NCBI RefSeq assembly: GCF_900240315.1
Contig: NZ_OEPZ01000002.1
Location: 496,001-560,000 of the forward strand
DNA length: 64,000 nt
DNA from: Dorea phocaeensis
GTDB taxonomy: Bacteria > Bacillota > Clostridia > Lachnospirales > Lachnospiraceae
Reading direction: 5' to 3'
In this document: positions 8,601 to 16,194 of the stretch, one piece after another
Position numbering within the stretch: position 1 is the first letter of the stretch
Layout of the letters: each line of letters opens with the position of its first letter
Notes under the pieces: generated by a model
Told to the model about the DNA's origin: nothing
Databases searched by the model: none
What the model saw: the letters and a program-made list of their open reading frames with translations, nothing else
Program-made: the position numbers and the translations under genes

Positions 8601-11075
8601 GGTAATGTAGGACAGATCTTTGCCATCCGCTTTGATTTCCTGACGATCTGCTACTGCCGCAAGCTTTGCTTCCCCGCCTGTTGTCTTCACGGAAGAACGT
8701 CCGCAGGTATCGCTAATCACCTGACCGCCTTCATCGTAGGCTACCGCCTCGATGGTTCCATCTGCATATGGAACGTTCCAGGTCAGATACAGGTTCTTAT
8801 GTTCTGTCCGATCCTTGTCTGCTCCTTCATAAATCTGATAGGTATATCCAAGATCTGTCGTCTTTTTAGTAAACTCTTTTCTTTCTCCAATTTTCTGACG
8901 TTCCCCGCCATCTGCCGGTGTAAAGTAGAGCTCTACTGCCGCCGCATCGGAATATACCACTACCGGTACCTTTCCATTTCTATCTTTTGCTACCACGTCT
9001 TCGTTCCATGCCGGAAGTACGTGTAAGGTGTGTTTGGAATCGTTCCACTGACTCTGATACAGATAGTAGGAATCCTTCGGGAATCCCGCCGTATCGATAA
9101 TACCAAAGTAACTGTTCTTCGGTGACGGCCAGTTTCCTACAGCCCCTGATCCAGTTCCATTCCAGTGAGTCGGCTCTCCGATATAGTCAAAGCCTGTCCA
9201 TACATACTCACCTGCTACGAAGTCATTGATAATGGTAGTATACCATGCATCGCTGGCAAGCTTGCCCCAGCCAACTGCTGATCCATCATACGAAGTCAAC
9301 TGTTTATCAGCAGTCTGCCCTGTATCGGTGGTTCGATTGTAGATCCCACGGCTGTTAACAGAAGAGGCCGTCTCAGATCCATAGATCTTCCAATCTGGGT
9401 GTGCCCTATGACCATTCTTAAGCTGATCATCATCGGCATAGTTATATCCAACCACACCGCCTGCTGCATTTAACTGAGTTGCAATATCAATCTCTGTTGA
9501 ATTATTGCCTTTCAACTTGTTCCCGCCAAAGGTTAACAGCTTGCTGGTTCCAGTTCCATTTGCCCACTTAATCAGATCAGAAGCCGCTTTAGAATATCCT
9601 TCTGCTCCTCCGCTGATTCCTTCAATTACCTCGTTTCCAAGGGACCACATAATGATGGACGGTGCATTCTCGCCACGTTTAATCATTGCTTCCAGATCAA
9701 ACTGTGCCCATGTCATGCCGTCTTTCTTTCCAAGGATCTTGTTGCCCTCTTCAATGCCAGTCCTGAACCACTTCGCATAATCCTGACTATTGCTATTCTT
9801 TTGCTTGATCCATCCGTCAAAGGCTTCCTCGATCAGGATCATACCCTTCTCGTTACATACCTCGATCAGCGCAGAAGCTGCCGGATTGTGAGTCACTCGA
9901 ATGGAGTTACATCCCATCTCCTGAAGGATCTCTACCTGACGCTCGATGGCGCGGCGGTTTGCAACCGCTCCAAGCGCTCCCTGATCATGGTGCATACATA
10001 CACCCTTCAGCTTCATGTTCTGTCCATTCAAAGAGAATCCATTGTTTGCATCAAAGTTAAAGTAACGGAATCCATACTCGGTATCGTAGGTATCTACTAC
10101 CTGCTCTCCGGATTTCACTTCCGTTCTTACGATGTACAGTGCCGGATTGGTGTTGCTCCATAATTCCGGATTCTGTGCTGTTAACTCTGCATTCACCTCA
10201 GCTGTCTTTCCTGCCTCTACAGATACTGGATCTGTGGTAACCGTTCCGATAGCTGTCTCAGACGCATCGCCTTTTTTGAATACCTTGTGTGTCAGCGTAA
10301 CTTCTGCTGCTTTATCGCCTGCATTGGCTACGCTTGTTTTAATGTTGGTCTTAACCGCTGCCTGGTTTGTTGCCAGTTCCGGTGTCTCGATCTTCGTTCC
10401 ATAAAGATCTACATGAACCTTGTCAGTCACGGTAAGGTTTACACTTCTGTAAATACCACTTCCAGAGTACCAACGGCTGGAAGGTGTCTTGTGATCCACC
10501 TTGACTGCGATCACATTTTCCTCGCCAAACTTTAACGCCTCTGTGATGTCATAAGAAAATGGGGTATATCCATAAGGATGCGTTCCCATCTGCTTGCCGT
10601 TCACCCATACGGTGGAGTTCATATAGACTCCATCAAAGTCAATCCGGACCACTTTGTCTTTCGCGTCCTCCGGAAGAGTGAACTTCTTACGGTACCATCC
10701 AGTTCCTCCCGGAAGATATCCGCTCTCCGCCTCACCCTGTGTAGTAAAGGCCTGCTCAATGCTGTAATCGTGCGGAAGGTTTACATTTCTCCATTTGGAG
10801 TCATCAAAGGATGCTCCCTCTGCATTTCCCGCATCTCCGTAGTAGAACTTCCAGTTTGCATCGAAGTTCTGCGTGCGCTCGCCAGTGTCCCCATAGGTAT
10901 TCAGATAGACAGCTTCCTTATCAGAAACCATCTGCGTCTGCGTCTGAGTCCGAACCCCAATCTGGTCTCCCGCTGCCTGGACATCAACCATAGTGCCGAC
11001 TCCAGACATTAACAATGCTGCTGTCATTACGGCCGCACCCACACGAGAACGGTTCTTGTTGTGTAACTTAATCAC
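5631..11075 (-). CDS. Cell-wall-anchored GH2 beta-galactosidase, 1814 residues
   Basis: I place the start at a GTG (11073-11075) because an aaaggagg site sits 7 nt upstream; an in-frame upstream ATG has none. A signal peptide (MTAALLMSGVG... to VQAAG) is followed by the GH2 sugar-binding domain (~65-220, RWYSGSGIYR), an Ig-like domain, and the TIM barrel with acid/base E482 (SLGNE) and nucleophile E568 (GSETAS). Then come a DUF4982/invasin-like Ig region (~700-910), two bacterial Ig group-4 like domains (~935-1075), two discoidin-like carbohydrate-binding domains, further Ig-like modules, a FIVAR helical domain and a Gly/Ser linker. The end is KTGD, a hydrophobic stretch and RRKKNA. It should cleave terminal beta-galactose, plausibly from mucin or milk-type glycans, at the cell surface. 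It is monocistronic. Confidence 0.93.
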   Translation of the reverse strand: MIKLHNKNRSRVGAAVMTAALLMSGVGTMVDVQAAGDQIGVRTQTQTQMVSDKEAVYLNTYGDTGERTQNFDANWKFYYGDAGNAEGASFDDSKWRNVNLPHDYSIEQAFTTQGEAESGYLPGGTGWYRKKFTLPEDAKDKVVRIDFDGVYMNSTVWVNGKQMGTHPYGYTPFSYDITEALKFGEENVIAVKVDHKTPSSRWYSGSGIYRSVNLTVTDKVHVDLYGTKIETPELATNQAAVKTNIKTSVANAGDKAAEVTLTHKVFKKGDASETAIGTVTTDPVSVEAGKTAEVNAELTAQNPELWSNTNPALYIVRTEVKSGEQVVDTYDTEYGFRYFNFDANNGFSLNGQNMKLKGVCMHHDQGALGAVANRRAIERQVEILQEMGCNSIRVTHNPAASALIEVCNEKGMILIEEAFDGWIKQKNSNSQDYAKWFRTGIEEGNKILGKKDGMTWAQFDLEAMIKRGENAPSIIMWSLGNEVIEGISGGAEGYSKAASDLIKWANGTGTSKLLTFGGNKLKGNNSTEIDIATQLNAAGGVVGYNYADDDQLKNGHRAHPDWKIYGSETASSVNSRGIYNRTTDTGQTADKQLTSYDGSAVGWGKLASDAWYTTIINDFVAGEYVWTGFDYIGEPTHWNGTGSGAVGNWPSPKNSYFGIIDTAGFPKDSYYLYQSQWNDSKHTLHVLPAWNEDVVAKDRNGKVPVVVYSDAAAVELYFTPADGGERQKIGERKEFTKKTTDLGYTYQIYEGADKDRTEHKNLYLTWNVPYADGTIEAVAYDEGGQVISDTCGRSSVKTTGGEAKLAAVADRQEIKADGKDLSYITVDVTDAEGNIVPDAKDRVTFKVEGDGVLVGVDNGNSPDHDPYKADNKTAFSGKVLAIVQSTKQAGNIKVTATAKGLESSTVNITTTPAGEGGEVQKQADSLFMSKHYYVKVGNVPELPKQIEVRYVDGSAENKEVVWNAISQEQIGAAGSFVVNGVVDGKHKVSVNVTMIDQIGGLLNYSVTIPTGTKPDLPETRPAVLANGEVLDAAFPVEWEAPEKDAFAKEGIVAVNGKANVLGQEIQVTASVRAQKEKVTIGASVSDKAARLEQDIPKEQQSDTLKAVNDGQTAMGENGSGGANPTAWTNWTASKNGDKDAQIVMGYDTAQRIGEITIHFARNNTDIVFPDAGTTEIYIADNSAAGFEDPGWRKVEAKEVIGTEKDYVTPYTYKLDQPIEVTAIKFKIQNKDVQLGGGKKPCTGITEIELKLAQGDYPVYKSAKLAKLSVNGEEVPESALEAGTYNTPAIIADVTYETFENAAVTELPVVDNRKVLIIESEDHMTRNKFVINLDQDGELAPADDARDYPIDKMGVEAASANALAGQGTEGPAELVKDKEANTHWHTNYDKKEGAKLEHRRITLSVADEDVEAVTLDALRYYPRVKNGGNGRVSEYLVEYSTNGTDWTEISKGNWNTDEVGWMLAEFNEPIHAKYVRLTGVHTVADSGADEHMAVAELRLRTVKQTTDIADGAKIEAAPIEKQVVPYVNAENPVILKPEQLVLTNKETGEKLRYGVDYKVAYENNTDFGTATAVVTGISNYSGELRLNFEIEKAPVVLETISVKTGPAKTTYKVGETFDPTGLVLMLANSDLSTVEVAYGEDTKNDFTFEPSLDTKLTEDMSKVTVTYGGKSAEIAISVQNAPSLRDELGEAIAKAENIGPNGYTKDSYEKLQNALNSAKAVYGNDKATEDEIQKALDELNAAMTALKPVTPTPGPGGSTGSGQGGQAGSQSGQSGQAGKPGVAKTGDVSPIVPLVLLAFGAAGVIAVMIRRKKNA

Positions 11076-11214
11076 ATCTTTTCCTCCTTTTCCCCATTGG
11101 TATGCACGTATTGTCACATTCCCCAACGTATTTTTACTATTGCATCATACAAATTCCGCCTTCATAAAGACATAGAATATCCTACCTACTTTGGTAAAAA
11201 TTCTATTCATTAAA

Positions 11215-11254
11215 AAAACGGGCATACAGAACCGAATTTCCGCACGCCCGTTTT
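11215..11254 (-). terminator. Terminator of the PnuC-containing operon
   Basis: Stem aaaacgggc / gcccgtttt. On the minus strand it ends with a T run, directly after the pnuC stop at 11282. Confidence 0.75.
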
Positions 11255-11281
11255 CTCCCCTATTTACATAAGAAGGAAGGT

Positions 11282-11980
11282 TTATTTTGCCTCTAACTTT
11301 TTCCAGTTGATATATCCATATGTAGAATTTACAAGGTATGCGCTCCACATCAGCAGCATCGTAATGTTGTTGCTGTCCTGTGTAAGCATCGCTGTTAACC
11401 ACAATACAATCGAAATCAAGTTGGTAAAGATCCACATAATCCAGCTTTCCGTGTATCTCATAACCTGAAGATACATTGCGATAATGGATACGATGGTAGA
11501 GCAGGAATCGATAAGCGCAAGATTTCCACCCATGAATTTTAACAGCTGCCAATATACCAGAATTACTACAACTGCAACCACGAAAGTCATCACTCTTTGT
11601 TTGGAAGACATGTGTCTTGTCTCTACATCTTTACTTACGTCTCCAGTCTGTGCACTTTCTGCTTTCTTCTTCGCCAGCTTTGTCCAGGTAATAAAACCAA
11701 TCACGTTCATCGGCACATAGTAGAGAAGGTTCATCATAACCTCGCCATACAGCTTATTCTGGAACGCAACATATGCATATGCTGTTACATACACCATTCC
11801 GAATACATAGTTGGATACTCTTCCTTTTGCACAGAGCACGACGGAGATCACGCCCGTCACTGCTGAAAGCGTTCCGATCGGCGTATCCTTCCAGATAAAA
11901 CTCAGCACGATCATCAATGCCGTTGCAACAATCATTAATCCTTTCTCAAATTTTGTCCAGTCTGCAAAAAATTTTTTCAT
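11282..11980 (-). CDS. pnuC: PnuC-family nicotinamide riboside (nucleoside-type) transporter
   Basis: The 232-residue membrane protein has about seven hydrophobic segments and the PnuC pattern FEKGLMI at the N-terminus, NYVFGMVYVTAYAY, LYGE, YYVPMNVIGFITW and a C-terminal YGYINWKKL. PnuC proteins facilitate uptake of nicotinamide riboside, with trapping by phosphorylation; relatives carry other vitamins and nucleosides, so the substrate is not certain. It is the last gene of the operon starting at 18111, beginning 11 nt after the GH78-type gene, with a ribosome binding site overlapping that gene's end. A second, clearly similar PnuC lies at 57153-57845, also next to a PfkB-family kinase. Confidence 0.92.
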   Translation of the reverse strand: MKKFFADWTKFEKGLMIVATALMIVLSFIWKDTPIGTLSAVTGVISVVLCAKGRVSNYVFGMVYVTAYAYVAFQNKLYGEVMMNLLYYVPMNVIGFITWTKLAKKKAESAQTGDVSKDVETRHMSSKQRVMTFVVAVVVILVYWQLLKFMGGNLALIDSCSTIVSIIAMYLQVMRYTESWIMWIFTNLISIVLWLTAMLTQDSNNITMLLMWSAYLVNSTYGYINWKKLEAK

Positions 11981-11991
11981 CCTCTTTCTCC

Positions 11992-14613
11992 TTATCCTTT
12001 ATATTTGAAATTATAATTTCCTGTTTTTAGTAACTTTATTGTTTCTTTTCCTTCTTCCGGTACAATCAACGTTGCCGTACTTGCGAACGGCACTCTTACC
12101 TCTATCGCATAGCCGTCCGTCTCTTTTTCCCATTTCACATAGATTTCTCCACGCACCGTTTCCAAAGAACACTCCGCAAATCCCAGACGATCGGTAAAAA
12201 TCGGCCGCAGATAAAAATGCTGATAGCCAGGCTTTTGTTCATCCGGCACAATTCCCGCAACAGCCGAATACAGGAAATCTCCTACACAGCCATATGCATA
12301 ATGGTTAAAGGAATTCATCCACGGCTCCCAAAAGCTTCCGTCCGGCTTATAGCCGTCCCAGTGTTCCCATACCGTTGTTGCCCCACAGTTCACCTGATAA
12401 AGCCAGGACGGACAATCTTCATTAAACAGAAGCTGATAAGCCATCTCCGGGTGCCCATATTTTGCCAGCACATGAAGAATATATCCGGTTCCGACAAATC
12501 CGGTAGAAATGTGACCATTTCTTGCTTTTAAGTATTCCATCAATTGTTCTGCAACCACAGGTATCTGTGCTTCTTTGATCAGCCCAAACTGAAGCGCCAG
12601 CACACAGGCTGTCTGCGTCTCTACCGTCATTCTGCCACTTTGATCACAATACTTCTTGATAAAGGCAGCTTTGATTTTCTCTCTTAATTCCTGATATTCT
12701 TTCTGCTCCGCTTCCTTTCCAAGAACGCCTGCCGCCTTGGAAAGAATTTCTGTCGAGTATGCATAAAAGGCGGTTGCAATCAATGCTTTCGGCGTCGCGC
12801 CCACGAAGCTTCCTTCATACGCGTCTAATGCGAACCAATCTCCATAATGGAAGCCTTCTTCAAATACTGCCTCGCCACCGGATGTATTGCGCATATACTC
12901 AACGTAGCGTTTCATGCTTTCGTACTGATTCTCCAGCACTCCTTTGTCGCCATACTGTTGGTATAATTCCCAGGGAATAATCAGAGCTGCATCTCCCCAG
13001 GCAGCAGAGGTCGGATCTTTCTGCACCGGTGTGAAGAAGTCCAGGCATTCATATTCTTCGTCCCCTAATACATTGGGCACCACCCACGGAACTGCACCCG
13101 TTGAAAATTGCTCTGTCCGCAAATCATTCAGCCATTTCTTGTAAAACCTTCTTACGTCCATATGATAGCAAGCTGTCTTGGCAAAGATCTGCGCATCACC
13201 AGTCCACCCCAGTCTCTCTGTTCTCTGCGGTCCGGCTATTGGCACATCGATAAAGTTGCCCCTCTGTGACCACTTGGTATTGCGATATAATTGGTTGATT
13301 TTCTCATCCGAGCAACGAAACATTCCCGTTTCTTCATCAAAAGACGACCAGACTTCCGCTTCAAAGCAATCAGCCGTCGGCTCTCCGGGGAATTCCAGGA
13401 TCTTAATATAGCGGAAATCCTGAAACGTAAATCGCGGCAGATAAGTCTCTGTTCCCTCACCGCTTAAGATGTATTCCACTTCCTGTTTTGACGGGGCAAT
13501 ATTTTCGCAATAAAAGTTGCCTTCTTTATCCAGCATTTCTCCATGCTTAATGTGAACCTTCTGTCCTCTTTCTCCCGATACCGTAATACGGACGTTTCCC
13601 ACAAGAATCTGTCCGAAATCGACCAGTGTTTCTCCCTTCGGCGTCCGAATCATCCGAAGCGGCTTTAAGGTTCTTACACATCTTACCGGTGTATTTTCCG
13701 TCGGAATCAAGGTGTCCGTGCCATCCCGATCAAGAAGGACTGGCCGAAATAGCTGCTGTGCGTCAAATTCCGGCGTATCCCAGCCTTTGATTTCACGTCT
13801 CGCATCATAGACTTCCCCATGATAGATTTCTGAGACAAGAATCGGAGAGACTGCCCACGTAAATGTTTCGTCCGTTCTAAGAACTTCGACATCTCCATCT
13901 TCCTTTTCTATCCGAAGATACATAAAAGCTGCTTTGTGATCTCCATACCAATTCCGTTTTTCATTCCAGTTAATATAGCCCTTATACCAACCGTCTCCCA
14001 GAATGAAACCAACCGTATTTTTCCCTTCTTTTAACTGGTTTGTCACATCATACGCCTGATATTGTGTTCTACATTTATAATTCGTAAAGCCCGGCGTCAG
14101 ATAATCCTTTCCAATCTTTTCTCCATTCATCCGGAATTCATAAAGGCCTTTTGCCGTCACATATACCTTCGCCCTTTTTATTTTCCCGGACACTTCAAAG
14201 TCTCTTCTCATCAGCAGACACTCGGACTCTTCTTTCCGCTCTTTCTCATAGTCCGCCCGTATGAAAGAAGTCTGTTTCTCTTCATCCAAAAATCCCGTTT
14301 CAAACCAGGACCAGTCACTCCACCCGATTTCTACAGAGTCCTGATTCCATACATTGATTCGATAATAGTATCTCGTATGCGCTTTCAGCTCTTTCACATC
14401 GCAGGTCAAAGAAACCATCCCCTCGCCAGACTTTTCTGCCTGATATATGAGATTCTTTTCGGTTTCTTTACTATCGGCAATTTGCACCGCCACTTTTGAT
14501 GTATCTAAAGAAACTCCTTCATTTACAACCTTAAAAGACAGAACGATGTTTGAGTCTTCTACGGAAAGTGGATGCTCTTCTCCATTACACCTAAGCTGCT
14601 CAATCTTTTCCAT
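11992..14613 (-). CDS. GH78-type (alpha-L-rhamnosidase family) intracellular glycosidase
   Basis: The product has 873 residues from the ATG at 14613 (gaaggaggg site upstream). It shows the GH78 architecture: an N-terminal fibronectin-like part, the rhamnosidase N domain (~130-300), a concanavalin-like domain (~310-420), the six-hairpin catalytic barrel (~425-760) and a C-terminal beta domain. The acid-region motif reads GPQRTERLGWTGD with E466 and D473, and the base region VWEHWD with E750. In typical rhamnosidases the first motif is DCPQRDERLGWTGD, so two acidic residues are replaced and the sugar cleaved may not be rhamnose. There is no signal peptide, so it acts on an imported substrate. 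It lies between DUF4867 and pnuC in one operon. Confidence 0.85.
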   Translation of the reverse strand: MEKIEQLRCNGEEHPLSVEDSNIVLSFKVVNEGVSLDTSKVAVQIADSKETEKNLIYQAEKSGEGMVSLTCDVKELKAHTRYYYRINVWNQDSVEIGWSDWSWFETGFLDEEKQTSFIRADYEKERKEESECLLMRRDFEVSGKIKRAKVYVTAKGLYEFRMNGEKIGKDYLTPGFTNYKCRTQYQAYDVTNQLKEGKNTVGFILGDGWYKGYINWNEKRNWYGDHKAAFMYLRIEKEDGDVEVLRTDETFTWAVSPILVSEIYHGEVYDARREIKGWDTPEFDAQQLFRPVLLDRDGTDTLIPTENTPVRCVRTLKPLRMIRTPKGETLVDFGQILVGNVRITVSGERGQKVHIKHGEMLDKEGNFYCENIAPSKQEVEYILSGEGTETYLPRFTFQDFRYIKILEFPGEPTADCFEAEVWSSFDEETGMFRCSDEKINQLYRNTKWSQRGNFIDVPIAGPQRTERLGWTGDAQIFAKTACYHMDVRRFYKKWLNDLRTEQFSTGAVPWVVPNVLGDEEYECLDFFTPVQKDPTSAAWGDAALIIPWELYQQYGDKGVLENQYESMKRYVEYMRNTSGGEAVFEEGFHYGDWFALDAYEGSFVGATPKALIATAFYAYSTEILSKAAGVLGKEAEQKEYQELREKIKAAFIKKYCDQSGRMTVETQTACVLALQFGLIKEAQIPVVAEQLMEYLKARNGHISTGFVGTGYILHVLAKYGHPEMAYQLLFNEDCPSWLYQVNCGATTVWEHWDGYKPDGSFWEPWMNSFNHYAYGCVGDFLYSAVAGIVPDEQKPGYQHFYLRPIFTDRLGFAECSLETVRGEIYVKWEKETDGYAIEVRVPFASTATLIVPEEGKETIKLLKTGNYNFKYKG

Positions 14614-14633
14614 TCCTTCTCCCTCCTTCTCTT

Positions 14634-15254
14634 TTATAAAAATGTAATATTCTCTCCTTGCAATCTGCAGAAGGCACCTTCGATCCCGGCTTCCTCGTGG
14701 GCAATCAGCCACTTATTTTGTGCCATAAGTAATTGATTTTCCCCTTCCCTCTCCACCTCAAACGTAAGGGTCTGATTCGTATCTTTCGGTAAAACAACGA
14801 TACTTCTGAAGGTATCCCCCTTCGCCGCACATGGTACATAATGAAGCGTTGTTGCATAGAGTTCCACCGCCGTGCCAGCCGGAACGTAAAACGCTTCCAG
14901 CCTGGAAGTATCATAGGAAAAATCCATTTCCACATCCTGCAGTCTTCCCAGCAAAAGAATCATGTCATCTACCGCTATATTTATTTCCGGAGAACGATGA
15001 TACTCCAATGCATTCAAACTTTTATTCTTTCCTATACAATATCCTATCTGCACCGGCATTCCGCCATAAATTGTTTCTTCCACCTTCTGCTTTATAGTTT
15101 CTTCCTCTAAGGCCTTCGATGACATCACATATTCAATACCTTCCGCCGGATATTCTATACACTGCATCTTCTCGAATAACGGTCCAAAACAATCCTCTTG
15201 AATGATTCTCCCATATTCCCTTATGGATTCTTTTGTCAATTTTTTTATTTCCAC
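14634..15254 (-). CDS. DUF4867 family protein
   Basis: The 206-residue soluble protein belongs to DUF4867, a family recurrent in carbohydrate-use operons of Firmicutes; no activity is established. The centre has a cupin-like beta pattern: YHRSPEINIAVDDMILLLG, FYVPAGTAVELYATTLHYVPC with His residues that could bind metal. This makes a sugar isomerase or epimerase-like role conceivable, but that is speculation. The start is GTG with an aaggaggtg site 6-7 nt upstream. It sits between rbsK and the GH78-type gene with short gaps, hence co-transcribed. Confidence 0.75.
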   Translation of the reverse strand: MEIKKLTKESIREYGRIIQEDCFGPLFEKMQCIEYPAEGIEYVMSSKALEEETIKQKVEETIYGGMPVQIGYCIGKNKSLNALEYHRSPEINIAVDDMILLLGRLQDVEMDFSYDTSRLEAFYVPAGTAVELYATTLHYVPCAAKGDTFRSIVVLPKDTNQTLTFEVEREGENQLLMAQNKWLIAHEEAGIEGAFCRLQGENITFL

Positions 15255-15285
15255 TTTATCACCTCCTTGTATACTTCGCCACTCC

Positions 15286-16191
15286 TTACTTATCTAAATC
15301 TTCCAACGTCGGGATCGATGTCTGTGCACCTTTCCTTGTCACCACATAGGACGATACCTTTTGGCCAAACCGAATTGCTTCTTCACAGCTTTTCCCATCA
15401 CTTAGCGCCAATGCAAACGCAGCTGTAAAACTGTCTCCTGCTGCCGTGGTATCAACCACTTGTACCCGATTTGCGGCAAAGTATTCTGCCCTTTCCTTTG
15501 TAACATAGAAGCATCCATCTCCACCCAATGTCACGATCACTGCCTGTACACCACGCGCCAACATTTCCCTTGCACCGCTTTCGATATCCTCCATCGTCGT
15601 CAGCTTTCTCCCTACCAAAGTCTCTAACTCCGTTTCATTTGGCTTTATATAATGAATCCCTTTCCAAAAACCATCCGGCAAATCGTTTCTGGCAGGAGCT
15701 GGATCCACAATGACTGTTTTCCCCATCTTGACCGCCATGTCTTTGACGTATTCCACAACCTCCAACGGTATCTCGAACTGCAAAATTACAATATCACTGT
15801 CTTCGATCAGTTTGCGATGTTCCCAAACCAGTTCCACATCTACCAGTCCATTGGTTCCCGCAATGATAATAATCGAATTTTCTCCACTGTCATCCACCGT
15901 AATATAGGCCTGCCCCGTAGTTTCCCCTTCCAGCACCGCAATACCGGATACGTCTACGCCCACACTTTCCAGATTGGATTTCAGGCTTTTTCCAAAGGAA
16001 TCATTACCGACTGCTCCGATCATCCGAACGTTTCCGCCAAGCTTACCAGCTGCATATGCCTGATTTGCACCCTTTCCGCCCGGGATCATCGACACCTTAT
16101 ATCCAGAAATCGTTTCCCCTTTCTTCGGCATATCGGCTACCTCTATCACCGAATCCATATTCAGGCTGCCAACTACTACTATCTTTTTCAT
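15286..16191 (-). CDS. rbsK: Ribokinase
   Basis: The 301-residue PfkB-family kinase has both signatures: GGKGANQA (38-45) and DTTAAGDSF (247-255) with the catalytic base D253; DPAPAR and IKPNETE complete the ribokinase pattern. It phosphorylates D-ribose to ribose 5-phosphate with ATP. The ATG lies 3 nt after the stop of the LacI-ribokinase fusion, with the ribosome binding site (gaggagaa) inside the end of that gene, indicating translational coupling. Its presence argues that the glycosidase or another step of this operon releases ribose or a related pentose. Confidence 0.93.
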   Translation of the reverse strand: MKKIVVVGSLNMDSVIEVADMPKKGETISGYKVSMIPGGKGANQAYAAGKLGGNVRMIGAVGNDSFGKSLKSNLESVGVDVSGIAVLEGETTGQAYITVDDSGENSIIIIAGTNGLVDVELVWEHRKLIEDSDIVILQFEIPLEVVEYVKDMAVKMGKTVIVDPAPARNDLPDGFWKGIHYIKPNETELETLVGRKLTTMEDIESGAREMLARGVQAVIVTLGGDGCFYVTKERAEYFAANRVQVVDTTAAGDSFTAAFALALSDGKSCEEAIRFGQKVSSYVVTRKGAQTSIPTLEDLDK

Positions 16192-16194
16192 GTT

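Noticed and set aside
11992-14613. Firm annotation as alpha-L-rhamnosidase
   Set aside because: Family membership is clear, but the acid-region motif is altered and the operon concerns ribose-type metabolism, so specificity is left open.
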